This document shows, in pieces, positions 26,797 through 35,542 of a stretch of DNA of 64,000 nt. The translations under genes were made by a program, and so were the position numbers. Every line of letters starts with the position of its first letter. Position 1 is the first letter of the stretch. The stretch is from Nocardia jiangxiensis NBRC 101359 (GTDB lineage Bacteria > Actinomycetota > Actinomycetes > Mycobacteriales > Mycobacteriaceae), in the NCBI RefSeq assembly GCF_000308615.1, contig NZ_BAGB01000164.1, forward strand, positions 43,914-107,913, in the 5' to 3' direction. A model generated the notes under the pieces. It did not search any database. It worked only from the letters and a program-made list of their open reading frames with translations, and had not been told where the DNA came from.

Positions 26797-27723
26797 TCAG
26801 GACCGGGCGCACTCCGGATGCACACCGACCTCCCGGTACGGCGCCGCCAGCTCCAGGCTGCAGATCGAGCACCGCGGCGGGAGCTCGGCTCCCACCTCGT
26901 CCAGGAAGCGATCCCGGACCTCCACCTTGTTCAAAAGCGTCTCCGCCGCCATCGTCGCCAGCGGGAGCAGAACGCCATTCTGCGCGCCAGCCACGGCGAA
27001 GGACGTCACATCCTTCTTCATCACGACTTGCGGCAACGCAGTCCCCGCCGCAGCGCTGCGCCGCATCCGATCCTGGTAACCCCACGTCCGGATGGCACGA
27101 GAATCGGCATTGCTGGTTACGAGCACCGCGGTCAGTGCGTCCTCGGTGAGCCCGAACGACCGGGCGAACTCCATCGCTTCCATCTGAATGGCGTAGCTGC
27201 CGATCGTCAGATAGTTGACTGCCAGTTTCACCGCTGATCCGGCACCTGCGGGGCCGACGTGGAAAACTTCTCGCCCGATCGCGTCGAACAGCGGCGCCAG
27301 CCGTTCCACAACGGTGTCCTCACCGCCCACCATGACGGTGAGGTCCCCCGTCCGTGCACGCGCCACCCCACCGGCAACGGTGGCATCCACGATGTCGATC
27401 TTCTCGGCTTTCGACGCCTCAGCCAGCGTCTGGACGAATCCGGGCGTGACCGTGCTGTGGATCACCAACGTGGCGGGCCGGCCCGCCGCGGCCACCTCGT
27501 CACGCACTCCACGCACCTGTTCCTCGTTGAGAACCACGACGCTCAGCACGTCGACGTCCCCGGCGAGGGAGGCGATCGACTCGGCTCCCTTGGCTCCAGC
27601 CGAGACCAGCCGTTCGACTGCTTCGGGCCGGATATCGAATACTGTGACCTCGTGCCCGGCCCGCAGGAGGGTAGTCGCGATCTCCCCACCCATGTTGCCC
27701 AGGCCGACAACTCCGATTTTCAT
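26797..27723 (-). CDS. 3-Hydroxyisobutyrate-dehydrogenase-like NAD(P)-dependent oxidoreductase
   Basis: A 308-residue beta-hydroxyacid dehydrogenase. GVVGLGNMGGEIA at the N-terminus binds the cofactor. GPAGAGSAVKLAVNYL near 165 has the catalytic Lys. The C-terminus carries an unusual tail with CSIC and HPEC, which could hold a metal ion. AAAGG lies eight bases before the ATG. It is the last gene of an operon with ADH, ALDH, Dabb protein and acyl-CoA dehydrogenase. It would oxidise a beta-hydroxy acid or reduce a semialdehyde. Confidence 0.88.
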   Translation of the reverse strand: MKIGVVGLGNMGGEIATTLLRAGHEVTVFDIRPEAVERLVSAGAKGAESIASLAGDVDVLSVVVLNEEQVRGVRDEVAAAGRPATLVIHSTVTPGFVQTLAEASKAEKIDIVDATVAGGVARARTGDLTVMVGGEDTVVERLAPLFDAIGREVFHVGPAGAGSAVKLAVNYLTIGSYAIQMEAMEFARSFGLTEDALTAVLVTSNADSRAIRTWGYQDRMRRSAAAGTALPQVVMKKDVTSFAVAGAQNGVLLPLATMAAETLLNKVEVRDRFLDEVGAELPPRCSICSLELAAPYREVGVHPECARS

Positions 27724-27755
27724 ACTTGAACCTTTCTGCTCCGGGCCAGGTCTGG

Positions 27756-28820
27756 CTACGGCTCGACTCGCAGGTGGATCGGGCCATCGACAGCCGGCTT
27801 TCCGAGCTGCGCGATCCCCTCCGCCACCTGCTCGAGAGGGAATGCCCGGGTCGGCACTTTGGCCAGATCCACCGAGCCGGCATTGATCGCCTCGACCGCC
27901 GCACGCAACGACGTCTCGCTCTTGCTGAGCGGCCCGATCAGGCTCAACCGCCGCATGCTGATGACATCGGGGGCAAGCTCGAGCCGCTGGTCGTGTCCCT
28001 TGATTCCGGCGAGGACCAGTCGGCCGCCCGGCGCCAGCGCCTCGATGGCCTGCGCAACCGCCGATACGGATCGTGGCGTTGTGTCCACGACGACATCGAC
28101 CGGATACCCGATCGCCGCACGCAGTTGCGCGGGCTCACCGCTGGTGATCGTCACAGTCGTATCGATGCCCAGCTGACCGGACAGCGCCAGGCGTTGCTCA
28201 TCTCGCGGGAGGCCGACCCAGATCACTTCGGCGGCGCCCATGATGCGGGCCACCAGGCAACATGCCAGGCCGCGTGGCCCGGCACCGAGCACAGCAACCT
28301 TCTCGCCCGCACGGACGCGCCCGGCCTGCCCGACCCACTCGAAACCGTTCGCAAGCGGGTTATGGAACGCTGCGACCTCCGTCGGCACATTCGCGGCCAA
28401 CTTCATCAATGTCGAGCCGGGCGCCAGGTACATGTGAGTCGCCAGGCCACCCCAGAGCCCCGGCGGGTCGTCCGCCGAGACCGCACCGTATGACCGGAAG
28501 CGACAGTTCCCACCCACCTGGCATTGCGCACAGGTCCCGCATCGGATGGCGGAATTCACGACCACGCGGTCGCCGACCTCGACGCCCCAGGCCTCGGCTG
28601 CTTCGGCTCCGAGGGCAGCCACTCGCCCGACGGGCTCATGGCCGAGCGCCATGGGCAGCGGATAGCCCGGCAACCCACCCTCGAAGAACTCGAGATCGGA
28701 CCCGCAGAGTCCGTTCACCTCGACCTCGAGCAGACCATCACCAGAGCCCACGACAGGCAGGGCGACTTCCCGGATGTCGATCCGGTGTGGCGCAGCCAGC
28801 ACAGCGACACGCGCCCTCAC
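27756..28820 (-). CDS. Zinc-dependent medium-chain alcohol dehydrogenase
   Basis: A 354-residue MDR enzyme. The catalytic zinc residues are in GLCGSD near 39 and GHEPVG near 60. CGTCAQCQVGGNC near 94 is the structural zinc lobe. AVLGAGPRGLA near 174 binds NAD(P). Its start overlaps the ALDH stop by 4 nt. Together with the ALDH it can turn an alcohol into an acid. Confidence 0.92.
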   Translation of the reverse strand: MRARVAVLAAPHRIDIREVALPVVGSGDGLLEVEVNGLCGSDLEFFEGGLPGYPLPMALGHEPVGRVAALGAEAAEAWGVEVGDRVVVNSAIRCGTCAQCQVGGNCRFRSYGAVSADDPPGLWGGLATHMYLAPGSTLMKLAANVPTEVAAFHNPLANGFEWVGQAGRVRAGEKVAVLGAGPRGLACCLVARIMGAAEVIWVGLPRDEQRLALSGQLGIDTTVTITSGEPAQLRAAIGYPVDVVVDTTPRSVSAVAQAIEALAPGGRLVLAGIKGHDQRLELAPDVISMRRLSLIGPLSKSETSLRAAVEAINAGSVDLAKVPTRAFPLEQVAEGIAQLGKPAVDGPIHLRVEP

Positions 28821-30274
28821 GGCAAGCCCGCCGGACGCCGGATCGCCTCGGATCCACTGAAATTCAACGATTTCGTCTCCAGGAACTCCATGATCCCGAA
28901 GGTCCCGAACTCTCGGCCGACGCCCGATTGACGGTACCCGCCGAACGGTGCGTCGACGTTGATCCGGCCGCCGTTGATACCCACCATCCCGACTCGGAGA
29001 CGGTTGGCGATCTCGGCGGCCCCGTCGTCATCCGGACCCCACACCGCGCCGACCAAGCCGTACTGGCTGTTGTTGGCGATCTCCACGGCCTCGTCGACGT
29101 CGTCGTACGCGAGCACGCTCAGCACGGGCCCGAAGATCTCTTCTTGCGCGATGGTCATTTCGGGCGTGACATCGGAAAAAACGACCGGCGCGACGAAGTT
29201 GCCGTCGTCGACCCGGTACGGGTCCCCGGCGACCGCCCTGGCGCCTTCCGCGACACCTTGCTCCAGGTAGCTCAGCACCAGGTCCTTGTGTGCGCTGGAC
29301 ACGAGAGGCCCCATCGTGGTCCCCGGATCCCGCGGATCGCCCACCGTCTGCGCGGCGACGAACTCCTGGAGCGCCTGTTCCGCCTCGGCGAGTTCGGCCC
29401 GCGGGACGATGAGCCGGCTCAACGCCGCACACACCTGGCCGGAATTGGTGAAGCAGCGTGCCGCCGTGGCCTTCGCCGCTGCAGCAACATCGGCGCCAGG
29501 CAGGACGACCGACGGGCCCTTACCACCGAGCTCGAGTGCGACTCTCTTGATCGTGCCCGCCGCCGCGGCTGCGATGTGTCGTCCGACGGCAGTCGATCCG
29601 GTGAACGTAATGCCGTCCACCCCGGGGTGGGTGACGAGCTGCTCCCCCACAATCTGGCCGGTACCGGTGACCACATTGAACGCGCCTGCCGGCAACCCTG
29701 CCTCGACGAGTGCGTCGGCCAGGGCGTAGCTGCTGAACGGCGCCACCTCCGAGGGCTTGAGCACGACCGTGCAGCCCGCCACCAGCGCGGCGCCGACCTT
29801 CGCGAGTGTCTGATGCAGCGGAAAGTTCCACGGCGTGATGGCGACGACGACCCCGAGCGGCTCGTGCGTGACGAGTGTGTTCCCGAGCTGCTCGGTCCAC
29901 GACATCCGGATGCCTGCGTCACACAACGCTCGTAGCACCTGAATCGGCCTACGAACCTGAACGTCACGTGACAAGGACAAGGGGGTGCCCACCTCGTCCG
30001 TGATGCGGCTCGCCAGATCCTCGACCTTTTCCTCGAGGATCGTCGCTGTTCGCCGCAGGACCTCGATCCGTTCGAGAACCGGAAACCCGGACCACTCGGC
30101 GAGTGCGGCGCGAGCGGCCGCAACCGCGGCGTCGGCGTCCTCCGCGGACCCCTTGCACACGGCATCGATCAATGCGCCCGTCGAAGGATTCGTCACTGGC
30201 AGCCTGTCGGGTGAGGTGGAGCCTACCCATTGACCGGCGATGAACTGGTCGCCGGCGTGCTCGACCCCGGTCAT
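28817..30274 (-). CDS. Aldehyde dehydrogenase
   Basis: A 485-residue ALDH. ITPWNFPLHQTLAKV near 141 is the cofactor loop, LELGGKGPS near 242 the Glu region, and GQVCAALSR near 277 the nucleophile Cys. GGYRQSGVGREFG lies near the end. It is closely related to the ALDH at 12726 (shared region around the catalytic Cys and the REFG tail), which suggests duplication. It overlaps both neighbours by 4 nt. Confidence 0.93.
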   Translation of the reverse strand: MTGVEHAGDQFIAGQWVGSTSPDRLPVTNPSTGALIDAVCKGSAEDADAAVAAARAALAEWSGFPVLERIEVLRRTATILEEKVEDLASRITDEVGTPLSLSRDVQVRRPIQVLRALCDAGIRMSWTEQLGNTLVTHEPLGVVVAITPWNFPLHQTLAKVGAALVAGCTVVLKPSEVAPFSSYALADALVEAGLPAGAFNVVTGTGQIVGEQLVTHPGVDGITFTGSTAVGRHIAAAAAGTIKRVALELGGKGPSVVLPGADVAAAAKATAARCFTNSGQVCAALSRLIVPRAELAEAEQALQEFVAAQTVGDPRDPGTTMGPLVSSAHKDLVLSYLEQGVAEGARAVAGDPYRVDDGNFVAPVVFSDVTPEMTIAQEEIFGPVLSVLAYDDVDEAVEIANNSQYGLVGAVWGPDDDGAAEIANRLRVGMVGINGGRINVDAPFGGYRQSGVGREFGTFGIMEFLETKSLNFSGSEAIRRPAGLP

Positions 30275-30579
30275 GAACGAGCCTGCACGTCGAACTGCAC
30301 AACGCTTTGCGCTTCCACCAGATCACGCATCACATCTCGGACCACGTCGTGTGCGGGGTGCGCACTGTAGGCGCGCCACCCCTCGGAGTCGTCGAAATCT
30401 GCGACCAGCCCCCAGTCGTAGCCGCCCGGGCGCACGCCCAGATCGGGACCGTGGGAGAAACCGCGGACGTCGGGAGACTGCACTCCCAGATCGTCGAGGG
30501 ACCTCCGGACTCGGGCAGCCTCCGCGGTGGTCAGCGGTCGCTTGAATTTCATCACGACAATGTGGCGGAACATGTTCAC
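30271..30579 (-). CDS. Dabb-domain (stress-responsive A/B barrel) protein
   Basis: A 102-residue protein opening with FRHIVVMKFKRPLT and ending with HPAHDVVRD, the usual pattern of the small dimeric alpha/beta-barrel Dabb family. Some relatives are cyclases or catabolic helper enzymes; the role here is unknown. It overlaps the ALDH start by 4 nt. Confidence 0.82.
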   Translation of the reverse strand: MNMFRHIVVMKFKRPLTTAEAARVRRSLDDLGVQSPDVRGFSHGPDLGVRPGGYDWGLVADFDDSEGWRAYSAHPAHDVVRDVMRDLVEAQSVVQFDVQARS

Positions 30580-30673
30580 CTCGAATTCACAATTGTGCCG
30601 CGATCGCAGCGGAGCTCTCGCGGACGAACTTCAAGTGGACCTCGCTGTGAGCGGGGTGGTGCAATGGTCGGCA

Positions 30674-31822
30674 TCAGCCGTTCTTGATCAGGTGCCGCGC
30701 GATGAGCCCCCGGTGGATCTCGTTGGTTCCTTCGACCAGCTGGAATACCTTGGCGTCTCGGTATGCGCGGCCGACCCGAAACTCGGGCGAGACGCCGTAG
30801 GCACCATGGATCTGCACAGCCTCGGTCGCGGCGCGCTGGGCGACATCGCTGGCGTACATCTTCGCCATGCTCGCCTCCATCCTGGCCCGGCCACCGTTGT
30901 CCATCTCGCGCGCGCAACGCTCGACGAGCAGTCTCGCTGCCGTGATCTCGGTCGCCATCTGCGCGAGCTTGGCCTGGACCATTTGATGCGAAGCAATGCT
31001 GGTGCCGGCGATGACCCGTTCGTTCGCATAGGCGATCGAGTCGTCGAGACAACCCTGCGCCAGCCCGACCGCGCGGGAGGCGACGGACAGCCGGCCACGC
31101 TCGACCGCGCCCATCGCGATCTGGTAGCCATTGCCTTCCACTCCCAGCAACGCCTCGGGCCCGACCCGGACTCCGTCCAGCACGACCTCACCGCTGCACA
31201 GCGGGCGGAAGCCCAGCTTGTTCTTGAACGGCGAGACGGACAAGCCCGGCGTGTCCATCGGAATGATGAACGCGCTCACTCCGGCCCGCCCGGCAGCACG
31301 GTCCCTGCTCGCGAAGGTCACAATGAACCCGGCGATGTCGATATTCGTGATCCAGGTCTTCGCGCCGGTGATCACGAATCCCTCACCGTCACGCCGGTAT
31401 GTCGTCTCCATCGCGGCGACGTTGCTGCCGGACTGCGGTTCTGTCACCCCGGCACAGCCGAAGATCTCACCGGCCACAAGTGGCGTCAACCACCGCTTCT
31501 TCTGCTCGTCGGTGCCGTACTCGAGAAGTCCCGAACCCACCAACGCCGAGGGCATGCTCATCAGGACGCCGAGGCAGTGGTCCACGGTCGACATAGCTTC
31601 GATGATTGCCGCGTACGTCGCATGGTCCAGTCCGGCACCACCCAACTCGACCGGCACGGTACCGCCGAACAGACCGAGGTCCGCCATCTGCTCGAGGATG
31701 TCCTTCGGCAGCTTTTCCTCCGCGTCATAGGCAGCCACCCGCGGTGCCACCACCCGGCGAGCGAAGTCTCGGACCAAAGTGACCAGTTGAGCGGCTTCTT
31801 GGGCGCCGACTGGCGAAGTCAT
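30674..31822 (-). CDS. Acyl-CoA dehydrogenase
   Basis: A 382-residue FAD enzyme. CAGVTEPQSGSN near 120 and WITNIDIAGFIV near 152 are the FAD and substrate motifs. VEGTNEIHRGLIARHL at the C-terminus holds the catalytic Glu. The start at 31822 follows GAGGAG; a longer reading to 31891 would run into the AT-rich element. It starts the operon running to 26797 and would introduce an alpha-beta double bond in a CoA ester. Confidence 0.93.
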   Translation of the reverse strand: MTSPVGAQEAAQLVTLVRDFARRVVAPRVAAYDAEEKLPKDILEQMADLGLFGGTVPVELGGAGLDHATYAAIIEAMSTVDHCLGVLMSMPSALVGSGLLEYGTDEQKKRWLTPLVAGEIFGCAGVTEPQSGSNVAAMETTYRRDGEGFVITGAKTWITNIDIAGFIVTFASRDRAAGRAGVSAFIIPMDTPGLSVSPFKNKLGFRPLCSGEVVLDGVRVGPEALLGVEGNGYQIAMGAVERGRLSVASRAVGLAQGCLDDSIAYANERVIAGTSIASHQMVQAKLAQMATEITAARLLVERCAREMDNGGRARMEASMAKMYASDVAQRAATEAVQIHGAYGVSPEFRVGRAYRDAKVFQLVEGTNEIHRGLIARHLIKNG

Positions 31823-31891
31823 AGGGGCTCCTCTTGATGCGTGCGGACATCCGATCTGCGAGCTGACCGGATCAGCTTCCGCGTCGCGCAC

Positions 31892-31912
31892 TTGACTATG
31901 ACTATATTAACC
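31892..31912. promoter_or_regulatory. AT-rich element before the acyl-CoA dehydrogenase operon
   Basis: It contains TGACTATGACTA, a near-exact core match, followed by TATTAACC. It lies 70 bp upstream of the acyl-CoA dehydrogenase start. Confidence 0.65.
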
Positions 31913-31966
31913 ATCTTTTAATCGAGTCGGCAAGAGACGGCTACCGGTGGAGGCCCACCCGCCCGT

Positions 31967-32737
31967 TCACTGCGACACCGCCCCGCCGTCCACTCGCAGG
32001 ACCGTTCCAGTAACAAAGGACGCAGCGTCACTGACCAGGTAGAGAACGGCCGGAACCAGCTCGGACGGGTCGCCGAGTCTCCCCATCGGGGTATCCGCAA
32101 TGTGCTTCAGGGATCGTTCGCGTGTCATCCGCTCCCCCATCCCCGCGGCGAACGCGCCGGGCGCCACCGCGTTGACACGTACCCCATGGGGTGCCCACTC
32201 ACGTGCCAACACCATCGTCGTGCCCCACAAGGCAGCCTTCGACGATCGATACAGAACCGATCCAGCCCCACCCGTCCACAGCCCGGTGGTCAACACGTTC
32301 ACCACGCTGCCACGAGCCTCGGACAGATACGGGAACGCGGCCTGACACAGGAACAACGCCGCTTCCGCATTCAGGCCGTGCACCCGCCGATAGGCATCGC
32401 GGTCGACCTCGTCCGCCGCCACCCTCTCGGCGACACCGGCGTTGTTGACCAGAACATCGATACCACCGAAAGCCTGCACAACCTCCGCAACGAGGTCACT
32501 CGGCCCAACAGGATCGGCAAGGCTGGCGCTGACAGCCAAACCCTCGCCACCAGCAGCTTCGATTTCGCTCACCACGGCACAGCCGTCAGCACAGGAGCGC
32601 CCCACGACAGCTACGCGCGCCCCACACGCCGCCAGGCCCCGAGCGATCACGGCACCGAGGCCACGCGTTCCCCCGGTCACTACGACCCGACGGTCCGAGA
32701 TATCGAACAGCGGACGGGGATCCCACGACAGGGACAT
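31967..32737 (-). CDS. SDR family oxidoreductase
   Basis: A 256-residue classical SDR. TGGTRGLG near 21, NNAG near 95 and the active-site YRSSK near 161 are present. It ends with VDGGAVSQ. It follows the RidA-type gene by 3 nt on the same strand and probably forms a two-gene operon with it. Confidence 0.9.
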   Translation of the reverse strand: MSLSWDPRPLFDISDRRVVVTGGTRGLGAVIARGLAACGARVAVVGRSCADGCAVVSEIEAAGGEGLAVSASLADPVGPSDLVAEVVQAFGGIDVLVNNAGVAERVAADEVDRDAYRRVHGLNAEAALFLCQAAFPYLSEARGSVVNVLTTGLWTGGAGSVLYRSSKAALWGTTMVLAREWAPHGVRVNAVAPGAFAAGMGERMTRERSLKHIADTPMGRLGDPSELVPAVLYLVSDAASFVTGTVLRVDGGAVSQ

Positions 32738-32740
32738 GAA

Positions 32741-33148
32741 TCACCTCACGGTTCGGTAGGCAATCGCCTGGATCTCGACGAGACAGCGCGGATCGAACAG
32801 GTTGTGCACGCCGACCATGGCGCTCGCCGGCGTCTTGTCACCGAAGATCTCGCGTCGTACCGCCTTGTTCGCTGCCGCCACCTCAGCGCCGTCGCCGACG
32901 AAGAACAGCGTCTGCTGGGCAATATCCGTGATCGATGCGTCGAACTTCGCGAGAATCCAGGCGATGTTCGCGTATGCCTGCCGCATCTGGGACTCGATCC
33001 CCCGAGGGAACGTGATGCCCTCCAGTACCGGAGCGTCGAAATCGACGTCCATCCCGACCATGCCGGCCACGTGGATCGTGTCGCCGACCCGCACCGCCCA
33101 CGACAGGGCGACGCTGTCACCGAAGAGATGAAGTCGTTCCAGCTCCAC
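32741..33148 (-). CDS. RidA (YjgF/YER057c/UK114) family protein
   Basis: A 135-residue protein. HVAGMVGMD near 26 and FDPRCLVEIQAIAY near 116 match the RidA trimer fold; the Arg and Glu of PRCLVEI are the family's imine- or enamine-binding residues. It has a GTG start behind GAGAGG. Family members deaminate imines or, in catabolic clusters, act as hydrolases or chorismatase-like enzymes. It is divergent from the VOC gene at 33265. Confidence 0.88.
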   Translation of the reverse strand: MELERLHLFGDSVALSWAVRVGDTIHVAGMVGMDVDFDAPVLEGITFPRGIESQMRQAYANIAWILAKFDASITDIAQQTLFFVGDGAEVAAANKAVRREIFGDKTPASAMVGVHNLFDPRCLVEIQAIAYRTVR

Positions 33149-33228
33149 GGCTACCTCTCACCTTCGACGACGCCCGGACCCAACGCACCGTCACCGCGGA
33201 GCACGCTGTGGCTAACCGACAGCGCGGC

Positions 33229-33275
33229 TGGACTAAGCCGCCAATCCAATTTACTATACATAATATGACTATAGA
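33229..33275 (+). promoter_or_regulatory. Promoter reaching the start codon of a leaderless VOC gene
   Basis: The -35 candidate TGGACT (33229-33234) is followed, after 17 bp, by TACTAT (33252-33257), and ATG comes 7 nt later. No ribosome binding site precedes the ATG. The AT-rich element TGACTATAGATC overlaps the start codon. The paralogue at 61872 has the same spacing, so a leaderless mRNA is likely. Confidence 0.6.
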
Positions 33276-33747
33276 TCCAGGTTCACCCCGCCAGATCTGG
33301 CATGTGGGCTTCATCGTGGACCAGCTCGAGGACGCGATGGATGAACTGGGCGCCGCCCTCGGGCTGCGGTGGGCCGACATCCACCGGGTCAACGGACAGC
33401 CCCTCGAGGGCCCGCACGGCGAGCAGTATGCGATCGACACGCGAGTCGTGTTCTCACTCGACCTGCCGCTGTCCATCGAGTTGATCGAGCCCACTCCCGG
33501 CACCCCCAATGTCCGACGTGGAAATTCCGCATTCCACCACCTCGGGTACTGGGCGGAGGACCTCGTCGAGGAGGAACGTCGACTCGATGGTCTGGCCATG
33601 CCGTGCGTCGCCTTCCGGATGGACGACTCGAACCTGCGGCGCATCATGCTCACCCAGGGGCCGTACGACATCCTCCTGGAATCGACGAACGCGCTCGTTC
33701 GCCGACCCGGACTCGAGCACTTCTACCCTCAGGAGGCGTCCCGATGA
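33265..33747 (+). CDS. VOC superfamily protein
   Basis: A 160-residue two-unit VOC fold protein. IWHVGFIVDQLEDAM opens the first unit and FHHLGYWAEDL the second; SIELIEP and LLEST provide the Glu positions, and RPGLEHFYP is near the end. It is a close paralogue of the protein at 61872. The start at 33265 is chosen because the domain begins right after it and the promoter spacing supports leaderless translation. The stop overlaps the next VOC gene by 4 nt. Confidence 0.82.
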   Translation: MTIDPGSPRQIWHVGFIVDQLEDAMDELGAALGLRWADIHRVNGQPLEGPHGEQYAIDTRVVFSLDLPLSIELIEPTPGTPNVRRGNSAFHHLGYWAEDLVEEERRLDGLAMPCVAFRMDDSNLRRIMLTQGPYDILLESTNALVRRPGLEHFYPQEASR

Positions 33748-34214
33748 TCTGGCACGTTGCGTTCGCTGTCGATGACCTCGAAGAAGCCATGGAGAAGTTC
33801 GGCACCGCACTGAATCTCGACTGGCTGCCCATCAAGAATTTCTCCGCCGAGAGCGCGTACGCGGATGGCACCCCATTTCGCCTCACGACCCGTCTGACAT
33901 TCGCGACCGCAGGCCCGTGTGCCCTCGAGCTGTTCGAGCGCGTCCCGGGAACACCGAACGAGCCGGCACAGGGCACCATCTTCCACCACATGGGCTACTG
34001 GACCGGCGATCTGAACCAGGAGCGGGAGCGGCTCGCACAATGCGGTTGGTCCTGCAGCGGCGGGCTGACCACTTCCGATTCACGGGCAGCCTTCTTCTCG
34101 AGCTCACTGGGGATCTTCCTGGAGGGCTGCAACTCGACGATTCAGCGTCCCGGGCTGCAGAAGTACTATCCCGGCGGGCCTACCGGGGTCCGACAGCCCG
34201 ACCAGTTCCTCTGA
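33744..34214 (+). CDS. VOC superfamily protein
   Basis: A 156-residue VOC fold protein. IWHVAFAVDDLEEAM and FHHMGYWTGDL open the two units. AGGAGG lies upstream and the start overlaps the previous stop (ATGA), so the two VOC proteins are co-translated and may form a heteromer. It resembles the protein at 12240. Reaction unknown. Confidence 0.82.
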   Translation: MIWHVAFAVDDLEEAMEKFGTALNLDWLPIKNFSAESAYADGTPFRLTTRLTFATAGPCALELFERVPGTPNEPAQGTIFHHMGYWTGDLNQERERLAQCGWSCSGGLTTSDSRAAFFSSSLGIFLEGCNSTIQRPGLQKYYPGGPTGVRQPDQFL

Positions 34215-34420
34215 CAGTCACGGAGCATGCGTTGGCGTCGGGACGAAATCCCTGCGCCGCCCACGCATGTTCCGGAGCCGCGGAGGAGCTCGATCCTGAA
34301 TCGAGCGCCCCAACCGTGGGGCCACCAACTGTTCACGCTTCCCCGGGTTACCAACTCACCCAGTCTGCGCCGTCGCACCCCGCAGGCGGCCGACGACCCC
34401 GTACAGACGAGGACCGCTCA

Positions 34421-35188
34421 GTGGACTTGCTGATCGACGACGCGGGTGGAGTGCGCCGCCTGACCCTCAATCGCCCCCACGTGCGAAACGCACTGTCCGT
34501 CTCGCTGCAAGAACAACTCGTAGCCGCACTTCTGTCGGCCGACGCGGACCCAGCCGTCTCGGTCGTCGTCGTTACCGGCCAGGGTGAGCAGGCGTTTTGT
34601 TCCGGCGTCGACGTCAAGGAACTGGACCGGCTCGGCGACACAGGCTGGCGCGGCCCGTACGCGCAACCCCATCGGAGCGTATGGCAAGCGCTCGTGGAGC
34701 TGTCGAAGCCGACGATCGCGTCCGTTAACGGTCATGCGGTAGGCGGAGGTTTCGAGCTGCTTCTCGCCTGCGACCTGACTATCGCCGTCCGGGGCATCAG
34801 CGTGGGGCTACCCGAAGCGAGACTCGGACTCGCCGCCTCGTTCGCTTCCGCACAGCTGCCGCGCAGGGTACCTCATGGGATTGCAGCCGAGTTGTTGTTC
34901 ACCGGCGCTTTGCGTCCTGTCGATGACCTCGTCCAATGGGGGCTTGTACAGCGTGTCGTGCCACGCGAGGAGCTCGCCGCGACCACGCTCGACCTCGCAG
35001 ACACGATCGCCCGGAACGCGCCGCTCAGCCTCAGGCGAATGAAAGCCACGATGACGAAGGGTATGGCTCTGCCACTGATGAGTGCCGTCACGCTCGGTGC
35101 AGGCCCCGACCCGTATACGTCGCAAGACCGGCTGGAAGGCGTGCGAGCTTTTGCTGAACGGCGACCTCCGCACTGGTCCGGGCAGTAG
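34421..35188 (+). CDS. Enoyl-CoA hydratase/isomerase (crotonase) family protein
   Basis: A 255-residue crotonase. FCSGVDVKEL near 63 and NGHAVGGGFELLLACDL near 102 are the CoA oxyanion-hole region, and GLPEARLGL near 127 has a catalytic Glu position. The GTG start at 34421 follows GAGG; an open frame upstream to the VOC gene is not crotonase-like. It probably hydrates an alpha-beta-unsaturated acyl-CoA, matching the acyl-CoA dehydrogenase at 30674. Confidence 0.9.
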   Translation: MDLLIDDAGGVRRLTLNRPHVRNALSVSLQEQLVAALLSADADPAVSVVVVTGQGEQAFCSGVDVKELDRLGDTGWRGPYAQPHRSVWQALVELSKPTIASVNGHAVGGGFELLLACDLTIAVRGISVGLPEARLGLAASFASAQLPRRVPHGIAAELLFTGALRPVDDLVQWGLVQRVVPREELAATTLDLADTIARNAPLSLRRMKATMTKGMALPLMSAVTLGAGPDPYTSQDRLEGVRAFAERRPPHWSGQ

Positions 35189-35248
35189 CACAGGTCGGGA
35201 GCCGAGACGCTCGCCCGAATAACCCCGGCCGATCATCACCTTCTGAAA

Positions 35249-35274
35249 CAATCATTATTATAGTTATATTTACC
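35249..35274. promoter_or_regulatory. AT-rich element after the crotonase gene
   Basis: On the minus strand it reads TAACTATAATAATGATTG, a core match. It lies between the crotonase stop and the TauD gene, about 270 bp upstream of the latter, in a 350-bp gap without other genes. Confidence 0.5.
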
Positions 35275-35468
35275 GCCCATTCTCAGATTGAGAGACTGGA
35301 CCGAACCGGCAGCAGACACGGCGCCACCGACCGGCAGCATGACCTCGACCAGTGGCAGCCTCCGGGGACACCACCGGACAGACCGCGACAATCGACAGCA
35401 GTATGCCTGTTCACGCGAGGCTCCGCAGCTCGATCCGGCCCGAACGATCGACGAGCCACGAGAAAAAC

Positions 35469-35510
35469 ACAGGCTACCTGTTGACTTCCGGGAACCGCAG
35501 CGCCTACCGT
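35469..35510 (+). promoter_or_regulatory. ACAGG-CTA-CCTGT operator and TTGACT/TACCGT promoter
   Basis: ACAGGCTACCTGT (35469-35481) runs into TTGACT (35481-35486); TACCGT (35505-35510) follows after 18 bp. The same -35/-10 pair, TTGACA and TACCGT with 17 bp, occurs at 38704-38732 on the other strand. The TauD start is at 35543. Confidence 0.65.
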
Positions 35511-35542
35511 TAAAAACCTGATCACCTTCAAGGAGAACTGAC

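Noticed and set aside
26742..30226. Long plus-strand frames opposite the ADH/ALDH/HIBADH operon
   Set aside because: They mirror well-supported minus-strand genes and show no domain signal.
33917..34420. N-terminal extension of the crotonase, 168 residues
   Set aside because: It overlaps the VOC gene in another frame, and GTG 34421 with its own ribosome binding site gives a normal-length crotonase.
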